64,000 nt of DNA from CAVXFL01 sp963761015. Lineage in GTDB: Bacteria; Pseudomonadota; Alphaproteobacteria; Acetobacterales; Acetobacteraceae. The notes beneath the pieces were generated by a model, which saw only the letters and a list, made by a program, of their open reading frames with translations, was not told where the DNA came from and did not search any database. This document shows, piece after piece, positions 55,187-63,736 of the stretch. The translations under genes were made by a program, and so were the position numbers. Every line of letters begins with the position of its first letter. The stretch's first letter is position 1. The DNA is taken from positions 62,001-126,000 of the forward strand of contig CAVXFL010000009.1 in the NCBI GenBank assembly GCA_963761015.1, written 5' to 3'.

Positions 55187-55651
55187 ATGGATACCGAGGA
55201 CGCAGCCGCCGTGCGCGCGTTCCGCGACGGGTTCCGCTGGGACGGCGTCGGCGTGCATCCCTACAAGGACGATGCGGCCGCGCCGTTCAAGGCGATATCG
55301 CGCCAGGTGCTGTGCGACGATCCGGCGCTCGCCTGCGCGTTGCGCTATTTCGAGATCGCGCCCGGCGGCTTTTCCACACTGGAGCGGCACGAGCACGCGC
55401 ATGCCGTCATGATCCTGCGCGGCGAGGGCCGTTGCCTGGTCGGCCAATCCGTGCGCGTCGTGCGCCCCCATGATCTGATCGCCATTCCGGCCTGGACCTG
55501 GCACCAGTTCCGCGCCACGGCGGGCGTTCCGCTCGGTTTCCTCTGCATGGTCAATCGCGAGCGCGACCGCCCGCAACTGCCGACCGAGCAGGATCTGGCG
55601 CGGCTGACATTGGATCCCGAAATCGCCGCCTTCATGAACGGCGCGGCGTGA
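55187..55651 (+). CDS. cupin protein, probable methylthioxylulose 5-phosphate sulfurylase
   Basis: 154 residues, single cupin barrel. Metal His in STLERHEHAHAVM (68,70,72) and WTWHQFRA (106), with a conserved-looking Cys120 in FLCMVNRERD. Homologues beside RubisCO-like proteins remove the methylthio group to give 1-deoxyxylulose 5-phosphate for isoprenoids; this is inferred from the pairing. ATG follows GAGG, 8 bp after the RubisCO-like stop. Confidence 0.78.
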   Translation: MDTEDAAAVRAFRDGFRWDGVGVHPYKDDAAAPFKAISRQVLCDDPALACALRYFEIAPGGFSTLERHEHAHAVMILRGEGRCLVGQSVRVVRPHDLIAIPAWTWHQFRATAGVPLGFLCMVNRERDRPQLPTEQDLARLTLDPEIAAFMNGAA

Positions 55652-55676
55652 TCGTCGGCGAGTAGGGGCGCCTGTT

Positions 55677-55877
55677 CTAACCGCTCCCGAACCAAATGCC
55701 GATGCCGTGAAAAATGCCGACGGGGAAGAAAATCGCGCCGGCGACCAGGAAGCCCCAAAGCTTGTCCTCGGCGCAGGTGACGATGTGCGTCAGCCAGGCC
55801 GAGTAGCTGGTCAGGAAGAACAGCAGACAGGCACCGAGTTCCGCCGGGCGCATCAAACCGAAATTGCCGAACTTCAT
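55677..55877 (-). CDS. small two-helix membrane protein
   Basis: 66 residues with hydrophobic helices at about 14-28 (LGACLLFFLTSYSAWL) and 42-58 (GFLVAGAIFFPVGIFHGIGIW). Starts MKFGNFGLMRPAEL after a GGGGA. No family recognised. An in-frame ATG 12 codons upstream is possible. Convergent with the cupin gene. Confidence 0.6.
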   Translation of the reverse strand: MKFGNFGLMRPAELGACLLFFLTSYSAWLTHIVTCAEDKLWGFLVAGAIFFPVGIFHGIGIWFGSG

Positions 55878-55973
55878 CCGCAAGTCCCCCCGTGCGTCAG
55901 GTGCCTCGCCCATCATACGGCGTTTCGCCCGATCGCGCGCCCGGCGCATGCGCAATGCGCCGTGAATTAGCGA

Positions 55974-56780
55974 TCAGCTACCCACTTTTAATGCCGCCGT
56001 CATGCCGCGCAGGCAGGCGAGCACGGAAAGCGGCGTCAATCGCCCGGTGCGCGGGTTGGCCTCGCTCGGCACGCCTTCGATGGTCATGACGAAACGGGCG
56101 GCGTCGGCTTCCACGCGAATGGTGTGCGTGTTGCGGGTCAGGCGGGGATCCGCCCAGATTTCCACCATCGTGCGCTCCGGGCCGATGCCGGCGAGCGCCA
56201 GGGCGGCGGCGACGTTCACGTTCGCCGGAAACCCGGCGGCGGCCTCGCGCGCGTTGCCGCGGAACACGCAGGTCGGTTCGCTAATGCGCGCCATGTCCAT
56301 GCCGCGCGCCTCCAGATAGGGGGCGCCGGCGAGCCCGGCGGGCGGCTTGCGGGTCTCCAGGGTGACGCCGTCCACGCGTCCCTCGGCCGCGGCGCGCACG
56401 GCGTCCAGCCCCAGCAGGGCGCCGGTCGGCACGACGATGCGCGCGCCGCTCCGCTTCGCCGCCGCGACCAGGTCCATGCGCGGCAACAGCGCGCCGGCCG
56501 AGCACGCCACCAGGACACGGCCCGCGGCGATGGCCGGTTCAGCGATCTCGGCGAACACCGCGGCCGGCGCGGCCTCGATCACCATGTCGGCGGCGGCGAG
56601 CCCGGCCAGATCCACCACTTCGGGCGGCTGGCGAAAACGTTCCGTCCTGAAACGAGCCCGCTGCTGGTCGCGCGCGCTGACCGCCGTCAGCCGCAGGCCC
56701 TCGATGGCGCCGGCATCCAGCGCCTCCGCCACGGCCAGGCCAATGGCGCCCAGGCCGGCGATCCCGACCGTGCGCATCAT
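55974..56780 (-). CDS. nadX: L-aspartate dehydrogenase
   Basis: 268 residues. VGIAGLGAIGLAVAEAL is the NAD(P) loop; ACSAGALLPRMDLVAAAKRSGARIVVPTGALLGLDAV and NVNVAAALALAGIGPERTMVEIWADP, then NTHTIRVEAD with the catalytic His, are AspDH. It makes iminoaspartate for NAD synthesis or degrades aspartate. No nadA or nadC nearby. Located just after tRNA-His on the same strand. Confidence 0.87.
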   Translation of the reverse strand: MMRTVGIAGLGAIGLAVAEALDAGAIEGLRLTAVSARDQQRARFRTERFRQPPEVVDLAGLAAADMVIEAAPAAVFAEIAEPAIAAGRVLVACSAGALLPRMDLVAAAKRSGARIVVPTGALLGLDAVRAAAEGRVDGVTLETRKPPAGLAGAPYLEARGMDMARISEPTCVFRGNAREAAAGFPANVNVAAALALAGIGPERTMVEIWADPRLTRNTHTIRVEADAARFVMTIEGVPSEANPRTGRLTPLSVLACLRGMTAALKVGS

Positions 56781-56802
56781 GCCGTGATTCGAGGGCGGAA
56801 AC

Positions 56803-56879
56803 TGGGGCGAGCGATGGGACTCGAACCCACGGCATCCAGGACCACAACCTGGCGCTCTACCACCTGAGCTACGCCCGCC
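56803..56879 (-). tRNA. tRNA-His (GTG anticodon)
   Basis: Cloverleaf on the minus strand: acceptor GCGGGCG/CGCTCGC with the encoded extra G(-1) at 56879 facing C73, anticodon arm CCAGG-TTGTGGT-CCTGG with GTG, T loop GGTTCGAGTCC, and encoded CCA at 56803-56805. The G(-1) is diagnostic of tRNA-His. Confidence 0.96.
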
Positions 56880-57050
56880 ATAGGGATCTGGTCCCTGTTT
56901 CCGCGCCGCCGTTTAGGACCAGCGGGCTGCGGCCGTCAACGTTTCTGCCCTGCCCACGAAGCAGGCACGTATTGCCCAGAACGCAGGCAAACCCGATCGA
57001 GACCGTGCCGGAGCTTCATCCCGGCGCGCCTGCCTCGCTCCCGTTGCCCC

Positions 57051-57068
57051 TTGGCACGCCACGTGCAA
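57051..57068 (+). promoter_or_regulatory. sigma54 promoter of glnBA
   Basis: TTGGCACGCCACGTGCAA matches the -24/-12 consensus with GG and GC separated by 10 nt. Starts 102 bp upstream of the GTG that may begin glnB. An inverted repeat, TGCCCTGC...GCAGGCA (56946-56966), about 100 bp further upstream, is a candidate NtrC site. Confidence 0.75.
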
Positions 57069-57169
57069 ACCTGTGAGCCCACGGGCTGCCCCGGCGGGGC
57101 AGCACTGCGCATGCCGCGCATCTTGGGGGAAAGGGAAACGCCGTGGCGCCCGCCGCGGCGGTGGCACCG

Positions 57170-57508
57170 ATGAAGAAGATCGAGGCGATCATCAAGCCGT
57201 TCAAGCTCGACGAGGTGAAGGAAGCGCTGCAGGAGGTCGGTCTTCAGGGCATCACCGTGGTCGAGGCCAAGGGGTTCGGCCGCCAGAAGGGACACACCGA
57301 ACTCTATCGCGGCGCCGAATACGTGGTGGACTTCCTGCCCAAGGTGAAGATCGAGGTTGTGTGCGAGGACCGCCTCGTCGAACGCGCGGTCGAGGCCATC
57401 GTCACCGCCGCCCGCACCGGGCGCATCGGCGACGGCAAGATCTTCGTCACCAACGTGGAAGAGGCGGTGCGCATCCGCACCGGCGAGCGCGGCGAGGACG
57501 CGATCTGA
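57170..57508 (+). CDS. glnB: nitrogen regulatory protein P-II
   Basis: 112 residues. KKIEAIIKPFKLDEVKEAL, then the T loop GRQKGHTELYRGAEYVVDFLPK with Tyr51 as the uridylylation site, and the C-terminal IFVTNVEEAVRIRTGERGEDAI. Senses glutamine and 2-oxoglutarate. A GTG nine codons upstream (57143) has the better ribosome site AAGGGA, so a longer N-terminus is possible; the ATG matches the family. Upstream of glnA. Confidence 0.95.
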   Translation: MKKIEAIIKPFKLDEVKEALQEVGLQGITVVEAKGFGRQKGHTELYRGAEYVVDFLPKVKIEVVCEDRLVERAVEAIVTAARTGRIGDGKIFVTNVEEAVRIRTGERGEDAI

Positions 57509-57594
57509 TCCGATAGCGGCACGGCTAACCGCGTGGCGCGGACCGGACGCCGCGCCGACAGCAATCCAACCGAGTTGAAGGACTGGAACAGGGA

Positions 57595-59026
57595 ATGGCG
57601 AAGAAGGTCAGCGGAGACGGCACCGTGGACAAGGTGCTGGAGATGCTCAAGGAGAACTCCGTCGAATACATCGATCTGCGGTTCACTGATCCGCGCGGCA
57701 AGTGGCAGCACACGGCGCAGCACGTCTCCACCATCGAGGAGGATACGTTCCGCGACGGCATCATGTTCGACGGCTCCTCGATCGCCGGCTGGAAGGCGAT
57801 CAACGAGAGCGACATGACCCTGATGCCGGATCCGGAAACGGCGGTGATGGACCCGTTCGCGGCCAAGCCGACCTTGGTGCTGATCTGCGACGTCATCGAA
57901 CCCTCGACCGGCCAGCCCTACAACCGCGACCCGCGCTCGACCGCGAAGAAGGCCGACGCCTATTTGCGCGCCTCCGGCATCGGCGATACCGCGTATTTCG
58001 GGCCGGAAGCCGAATTTTTCATTTTCGATTCGGTGAAGTTCGGCGTCGGCGGCAACTACGGCATGTATCAACTGGATAGCATGGAAGGCCCACAGGCCTC
58101 GCTGAAGGACTATCCGGAGGGCAATATGGGCCACCGCCCGACGGTGAAGGGCGGATATTTCCCCGTCCCGCCGGTGGATTCCGAAAGCGATCTGCGGGCC
58201 GAAATGCTGTCGACGATGGCCGAGATGGGCGTCGTGGTCGAGAAGCACCATCACGAGGTTGCGCAGTCGCAGCACGAACTCGGCATGAAATTCGGGCCGC
58301 TGGTGAAGATGGCCGACAATCTGCAGATCTATAGGTACCTGCATCCACAACGTCGCGCACAGCTACGGCAAGACGGCGACATTCATGCCGAAGCCGGTCT
58401 ATGGCGACAACGGCTCCGGGATGCACGTACATCAGTCGATCTGGAAGGGCGGGCGGCCGGTTTTCGCCGGCAACGGCTATGCCGACCTGTCGGAGAGCGC
58501 GCTTTATTATATCGGCGGCATCATCAAGCACGCCAAGGCGATCAACGCCTTCGCCAACCCGACCACCAACAGCTACAAGCGGCTGATCCCGGGCTTCGAG
58601 GCGCCGGTGCTGCTGGCCTATTCCGCGCGCAACCGCTCGGCCTCCTGCCGCATCCCCTACACCACCAACCCGAAGGGCAAACGGGTGGAGGTGCGCTTCC
58701 CCGATCCGGCCGCCAATCCGTATCTGTCCTTTGCGGCGATGCTGATGGCGGGGCTGGACGGCATCCGCAACAAAATCCATCCGGGCGACCCGATGGACAA
58801 GGACCTCTACGACCTGCCGCCGGAGGAACTGAAGGGCGTGCCGACGGTGTGCGGCAGCCTGCGCGAGGCAATCGCCGCATTGGAGGGCGACTACGAGTTC
58901 CTGCTCGCCGGCGACGTGTTCGGCATGGACCAGATCGAGAGCTACATCGAACTGAAGTGGAACGAGGTGTACCGCTTCGAGCACACGCCGCACCCGGTCG
59001 AATTCGAAATGTACTACTCGGTCTGA
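57595..59026 (+). CDS. glnA: glutamine synthetase, type I (frameshifted)
   Basis: About 476 residues after correction. MFDGSSIAGWKAINESDM, FGPEAEFFIFDSV, the ATP region VYGDNGSGMHVHQSIWKGG, ANPTTNSYKRLIPGFEAPV and the adenylylation site LYDLPPEE are all standard. The frame breaks at GGTACC 58334-58339: QIYRYLHPQ as read, where QIYKYCIHNVAHSYGKTATFMPKP is expected; one extra base. Since both halves are perfectly conserved this is most likely a sequence error. Under the sigma54 promoter with glnB. Confidence 0.95.
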
Positions 59027-59033
59027 CCGGGCC

Positions 59034-59103
59034 GGATCGGGCTTGCCCCGCGAAAAGCCGCCCCGATGCACCTGCGTTGGGGCGCCGTCCGCGGGGCCGA
59101 TCC
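59034..59103. terminator. possible bidirectional terminator
   Basis: GGATCGG...CCCCGCG (59034-59052) pairs with CGCGGGGCCGATCC (59090-59103) with a five-base bulge, between convergent glnA and tyrA. Loop is long, so folding is uncertain. Confidence 0.35.
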
Positions 59104-59156
59104 CCTCGTGCCCGTCGTGGCCGGACCGATGCCACGAGACGGTCGGTGGCAGCCGA

Positions 59157-60047
59157 TCAGGCCTGCTTGATTTCGATCAGCCCGCGCCGGATCTTGCGGC
59201 CGCGCTTCACCTTGTCCTCGATGTATTCCGCGTCGCCCCAGCGCACCGCGCGCGCCATCGCCTGCGCGTCCTCCATGAAGCGCGCCAGCATCTCCAAGAG
59301 CGCCTCGCGGTTATGCAGGAAAATGTCGCGCCACATCACCGGGTCGGACGCGGCGATGCGGGTGAAGTCGCGGAAGCCGCTGGCGGCGAATTGCAGTACC
59401 TCGTCGCGGCTCTCGTCGGCGAGATCGTCGGCGGTGCCGCAGATCGTGAAGGCGATCAGGTGCGGCAAATGGCTGACGATCGCCAGCACCCGGTCGTGAT
59501 GCGCGGGTTCGATCTCGCGCACCATCGCCCCGCAGCGGCGCCATAGTTCGGCAACCCGCGCGACCGCTTCGCGGTCGGTGTCGGGCGACGGCGTCAGCAG
59601 CGTCCAGCGGCCCCGGAACAAGGTGGCGAAGCCGGCGTCGGGGCCGGAAAACTCGGTGCCGGCCAGCGGGTGACCAGGGACCAAATGCACGCCTTCCGGC
59701 AGGCGCGGCCCCACGTCGCGGATCACCGACTGCTTGGTCGAGCCCACATCGGTGACGATGGCGCCAGGCCGCAGCGCCGGCGCGATCGCCTCGGTCAATG
59801 CCGGGAAGGTGCCGACTGGCGCGCAGAGCATGACGCAATCGGCGCCTTCGACCGCCCGGCGCGGATCCAGCTCCACGCGATCGGCGATGCCGAGTTCGCG
59901 CACGCGGTTCAGCGTGGCCTCGGTTCGCGCGTTGGCGACGACGTCACCCGCGAGATCGCCGCGTTCGCGGGCGATGCGCGCGACCGAACTCCCGATCAGG
60001 CCGACGCCGATCAGCGCCAGCCGCTCGAACAGGGGCTTGTCGGTCAT
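59157..60047 (-). CDS. tyrA: prephenate/arogenate dehydrogenase
   Basis: 296 residues. LALIGVGLIGSSVARIARERG is the NAD loop; TDVGSTKQSV and GHPLAGTEFSGPDAGF and HDRVLAIVSHLPHLIAF with the catalytic His mark TyrA. Tyrosine branch of aromatic synthesis. ATG 60047 overlaps the hisC stop (ATGA). Third gene of the chorismate mutase-hisC-tyrA operon. Confidence 0.93.
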   Translation of the reverse strand: MTDKPLFERLALIGVGLIGSSVARIARERGDLAGDVVANARTEATLNRVRELGIADRVELDPRRAVEGADCVMLCAPVGTFPALTEAIAPALRPGAIVTDVGSTKQSVIRDVGPRLPEGVHLVPGHPLAGTEFSGPDAGFATLFRGRWTLLTPSPDTDREAVARVAELWRRCGAMVREIEPAHHDRVLAIVSHLPHLIAFTICGTADDLADESRDEVLQFAASGFRDFTRIAASDPVMWRDIFLHNREALLEMLARFMEDAQAMARAVRWGDAEYIEDKVKRGRKIRRGLIEIKQA

Positions 60048-61150
60048 TGCGCGGGTGCGGCCGGGCGGAGACCCGCCATGAAGCGGTCCAGCGTCTCGGC
60101 GACCATGCCGCATTCCTCGGCGGTCCCGACCGTGATGCGCAGGCAATGCGGCAGGCCGTATCCGGCGACCCGGCGCACGATCAGCCCGCGCGCGCGCAAG
60201 GCGTCATCGGCGGCTCGGGCCCGCTCGGTGGTGGCGAAATCGGCGAGCAGGAAATTGCCCTCGCTCGGCCAAACCCTGATGCCCGAGCGAGCGAGCGCGT
60301 CGGTCAGCCAGGCGCGGTATTCGCGATTGTGGGCGCGGCTCTTCTCGACCCAGCCGGGTTCGGCGAGCGCGGCGATGCCAGCCGCCTGCACCGCGGCGTT
60401 CACGTTGAACGGGCTGCGCACCCGATGCAGCACGTCGACGACCGCCGGCGGCGCGTAGCACCAGCCGAGCCGCAATCCGCCGAGGCCGAAAATCTTGCTG
60501 AACGTCCGGGTCATGACCGTGTTGTCGCCGGCGTCCACCAGCCGGATGCCGGGGTCGTAGTCCGGCCGCTCGACGTATTCGGCATAGGCCGCGTCGACCA
60601 CCAGCAGCACGTCCTCGGGCAGCCCGGCCCGTAGCCGCGCCAACTCGGACTCCGCCACTAGGCTGCCAGTCGGGTTGTTCGGGTTGGCCAGGAACACCAG
60701 CCTGGTCGCCGGCGAGACCGCCGCCAGGATGGCGTCGACATCGGCCGTGAGCTGGCGCTCGCGGGTCATGATCACGCGCGAGCCGGCGCATTGCCCGGCG
60801 ATCCGGTAGATGCTGAACCCGTGCTCGGTCATGATCAGCTCGGTGCCGGGGCCGCCATAAGCCAGGCAGAGCTGATAGATCAGGTCGTCCGAGCCGGCGC
60901 CGCAGACGATGCGCGCCGGATCGAGCCGCCATCGCGCGCCGATGGCATGGCGAAGCTCGGTGGCGGCGCCGTCGGGGTAGCGGTGGATCTCGCCGGCCAG
61001 TTGCCGATACGCGTCCTGCGCGCCGGGCGGCACGCCGAACGCGCCCTCGTTCGACGACAGCTTGTAGATACGGTTGACGCCCGAGACCGATGATTCGCCC
61101 ACCACGTAGGGCGCGATATCCAGGACTCCGGGGCGCGGGCGTGGGCTCAT
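60044..61150 (-). CDS. hisC: histidinol-phosphate/aromatic aminotransferase
   Basis: 368 residues, PLP fold type I. ANPNNPTGSL, DAAYAEYV, and the PLP Lys in TFSKIFGLGGLRLGW; the N-terminal YKLSSNEGAFG is typical of HisC. Its place between chorismate mutase and TyrA suggests it (also) transaminates prephenate or phenylpyruvate-type substrates. Coupled to both neighbours by ATGA overlaps. Confidence 0.92.
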   Translation of the reverse strand: MSPRPRPGVLDIAPYVVGESSVSGVNRIYKLSSNEGAFGVPPGAQDAYRQLAGEIHRYPDGAATELRHAIGARWRLDPARIVCGAGSDDLIYQLCLAYGGPGTELIMTEHGFSIYRIAGQCAGSRVIMTRERQLTADVDAILAAVSPATRLVFLANPNNPTGSLVAESELARLRAGLPEDVLLVVDAAYAEYVERPDYDPGIRLVDAGDNTVMTRTFSKIFGLGGLRLGWCYAPPAVVDVLHRVRSPFNVNAAVQAAGIAALAEPGWVEKSRAHNREYRAWLTDALARSGIRVWPSEGNFLLADFATTERARAADDALRARGLIVRRVAGYGLPHCLRITVGTAEECGMVAETLDRFMAGLRPAAPAQ

Positions 61151-62046
61151 GTGGCCGGTTCCTGGCCAATCGGGACCGCATAGGCCCCGAGAAGCACCGG
61201 GCGATGCGCCAGCGCGCGGATGGCGCCGAGGCGCGGATCGGCCTCGGCCACGTACCCGGCGACATCGACCAGGACATCGACCTCGTTCGCCCCCGGATCG
61301 CGATGGATCAAGACCTGGTCCGGTGCAAATCCGGCATCCGTCAGCGCCGCGATCAGCCGCGCCCGGCTAAGATTGGCGGGCGTCTCCAGCCCGAGCAGCG
61401 AGCGGTCGGCCTCGCTCGCGTCCGGCGGGATCGCACCCACGACCAGGGCTTGCGCGCGCGGCGCGCCCTCGGGACGCGCTGCCCAGAACGGCAGCTTTCC
61501 GACGACATAGATGCGCGAATCGTCGCGATGGAGCAGGCCGCGCCACCAGGACGCGGCGGCCGGCTCGCCCTCGCTCGGGACCGGCAGGACCGCGGCGCTG
61601 GCGCGGCCCGCGCCGACATCGGCGATCGCCTGCGCCGGGCTGCGATGCGCGCGGAGCGGGGTCAGGGCGCCAAAATGCTCGCGCGCGAGTTGCGCGTAGG
61701 GACTGGCCGGATCGGTGTCCGACACCGAGATCACGAAACTGCCCTGGATCGCGGTCATGCCGGCCAGCATTTCCCGCCAGATGCGCACGATGGTCTGGGC
61801 CGGCAGCTTGCCGTTATGGCGGGCGAGCAGGCGGCGGATGATGTCGGCCTCCCGCCCCGGGCGCAGGGCGACGCCGCCGTTCTTCAACGCGGCGACCCGG
61901 GCGACCACGGCGGCGCGCCGGATCAGCGTGTCCTGCAGTTCGTCGTCGAGCCGATCCAGTTCGGCCCGCAGCGCGGCGAGCGATTCCGGCGGCGCGGCGG
62001 GGTTCGGGGCGGGTTCGAGCCCGATGGCGGGAAGGGTCGTGGACAT
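61147..62046 (-). CDS. chorismate mutase with a prephenate-dehydratase-like C-terminal domain
   Basis: 299 residues. AroQ-type domain at about 17-105: SLAALRAELDRLDDELQDTLIRRAAVVARVAALK with the catalytic Arg and Lys, then PGREADIIRRLL. The C-terminal 190 residues look like the periplasmic-binding fold of PheA (SVSDTDPASPYAQLAREHFG, RSPAQAIADVGAGRASAAVLP) but the TRF-type catalytic Thr is not seen. It may be regulatory or a degenerate dehydratase. First gene of the operon. Confidence 0.8.
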   Translation of the reverse strand: MSTTLPAIGLEPAPNPAAPPESLAALRAELDRLDDELQDTLIRRAAVVARVAALKNGGVALRPGREADIIRRLLARHNGKLPAQTIVRIWREMLAGMTAIQGSFVISVSDTDPASPYAQLAREHFGALTPLRAHRSPAQAIADVGAGRASAAVLPVPSEGEPAAASWWRGLLHRDDSRIYVVGKLPFWAARPEGAPRAQALVVGAIPPDASEADRSLLGLETPANLSRARLIAALTDAGFAPDQVLIHRDPGANEVDVLVDVAGYVAEADPRLGAIRALAHRPVLLGAYAVPIGQEPAT

Positions 62047-62185
62047 TGGCCGTGGCTTGGTGCGGGCGGAACAGATAAGCGGATGCGCCCGCGCCTGCAA
62101 ATCCGGCCTGAACCTGCCTTCGCTGCTACGCCGGTTGTTCGGCCAGCAACCTCGTGCCTGACCGAAAGCCGATCAGAACGACCGT

Positions 62186-63310
62186 TTAGACACGTTCGAG
62201 AATCGAAAGCCCGCGATTGCGATCTATGAGGTAGATGACACCACGCGCATCAACGAACACATCGTTGCTGCTCACGCGCTCGCAGCCCGGCGGCACGTCC
62301 GGCTGCCAGTGGGCCACCTCGCGCAGCGCGTGCGGATAGGCGATGTCGATGATGCGAAGCCCGCATGCGAACCAGGCGACAGGAACTTCGGTGCCGGTGA
62401 TCGTCTCGATCGGCTGATGGCAGCCGCTCATCAGCGGTGCCCGAGTGCCGACGAGTTCCGGCACTTGGAACGTGCTCACAGGCGTAGGGCGGGTTTCGTC
62501 GGTGATGTCGAGCATCCAGAGCGCGGCCGGCAGCTCCGGCGACATCGCCGGGTCGAGCGGCGCGACGTGTTCGTCGGCGACCAGCATCCAGCGATGCCCG
62601 GCGATCGGGAAATCCAACGGCACGACCGTGTGCGTGGGCCAGGCAAAGGGCGGGCTCCAGTCGATCGTGGAAACGCAGCGCGGCTGGCGTATGTCGGAGA
62701 TGTCGAGGATCACCGCGCCGCCATGCCAGTAGCTGACATAAAGCCGGTCGCCGCGCCTGATCGGGTGATGGCAGCGATGCGCCCGGCCCTGCCAGGTCGG
62801 GGTCTCGCCGCCAGCAACCCACTGACCAGGCATCCACCAGCGCCCGACTTCCGCCGGACGCGCCGGATCGCTGAGGTCCAGGATCATGACAATGTTGCCG
62901 ACATAGCCCTCGATCTCGGGCGAGATGTAGGCGTAGCGGCCGTCGAACGTGAAGCGGTGCACGCCGATCCCCTGGCACACCCAGCGCGCGATTTCGCGCG
63001 GGCCACGCGGATCGGCGACATCGAAAATCCGCAGCCCGACGAAGTCAGCGGGCGCCGGGCCGCCGCCGTGGCGCTCGCGGTTGACCAGCATGATTCCGTT
63101 GGCGACCCGCACCTTGTGGGAATGCAACCCGGGCGGAATGTCGATCTCGGCGATGATGCGGGGATTGCGCGGATCGGCGACGTCGATGACCGAGGTGCCG
63201 TGCGGCGCCTCCATGTGGCCGATGTAGGCGAAATCGCCGTCGACCACGACCTGCCCGCCGCCGGCGCAGTCGAGCCAAGCCAATTCTCGGACACCTTTGC
63301 CGCGGCCCAT
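62186..63310 (-). CDS. LVIVD-repeat beta-propeller protein
   Basis: 374 residues of repeats such as GTSVIDVADPRNPRIIAEI, GLRIFDVADPRGPREIARW, MILDLSDPARPAEVGRW and AVILDISDIRQPRCVSTI, giving a propeller of about seven blades. Several conserved His (LHSHK, GVHRF, AHRCHHPI, GCHQPIE) suggest a metal site. No signal peptide. Function unknown; homologues occur with selenium-binding-like and hydrolase genes. Confidence 0.75.
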   Translation of the reverse strand: MGRGKGVRELAWLDCAGGGQVVVDGDFAYIGHMEAPHGTSVIDVADPRNPRIIAEIDIPPGLHSHKVRVANGIMLVNRERHGGGPAPADFVGLRIFDVADPRGPREIARWVCQGIGVHRFTFDGRYAYISPEIEGYVGNIVMILDLSDPARPAEVGRWWMPGQWVAGGETPTWQGRAHRCHHPIRRGDRLYVSYWHGGAVILDISDIRQPRCVSTIDWSPPFAWPTHTVVPLDFPIAGHRWMLVADEHVAPLDPAMSPELPAALWMLDITDETRPTPVSTFQVPELVGTRAPLMSGCHQPIETITGTEVPVAWFACGLRIIDIAYPHALREVAHWQPDVPPGCERVSSNDVFVDARGVIYLIDRNRGLSILERV

Positions 63311-63379
63311 GATTACCTACCCGGCCTGTGATCGGCCTGCCCCTTCGCCGCGATGAAACCCCAGGCAGGGAATGTTGAG

Positions 63380-63559
63380 CTACTTGCCGCGATGCCTGTT
63401 TCGGCGCTTGCCCAGGAATTCCAGCATGCCGGGAAGATCGAGGCAATTCATCATCTTGTAGTGATCGCCGCGGGTTGGCGGCTCGCACCGCACGCCGCGC
63501 TGCCGGCAGACAGCCTTGGCGTCATTGATTGTCCAGTCTCCGGCCGGATTGCCGCGCAT
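63380..63559 (-). pseudogene. truncated HicA-like toxin
   Basis: 59 residues. RGNPAGDWTINDAKAVCRQRGVRCEPPTRGDHYKM matches the beginning of HicA-type mRNA interferases, including the catalytic His in the HYK motif. Normally the protein continues with a LTIPARRPIKPVYIR-like segment; here it ends in MNCLDLPGMLEFLGKRRN. A frame change or deletion is likely. No hicB partner is seen. Confidence 0.5.
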
Positions 63560-63736
63560 TCTAGCAAGGAGGTCAGGCGCGGCGAAGTCCTTGAAGATTG
63601 CCGCCAGCGCGGAACCTGTTCGGCCGGCGAAGCTCGCCCTTGTAACTCGTCGCCTTGAATGCGCGACTGTCCCCGAGCTGGCATTCGCTCGATCGGGTTG
63701 CGGCGGCCTTTCTGCCCGCCTATTGACCACACCGGC

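Noticed and set aside
57170..59026. Programmed frameshift in glnA
   Set aside because: No slippery sequence or stem-loop is evident, and glnA is not known to use frameshifting; a one-base error at GGTACC explains it.
63560..63736. SAM riboswitch before metX
   Set aside because: I looked for SAM-II and SAM/SAH type core patterns and saw none.
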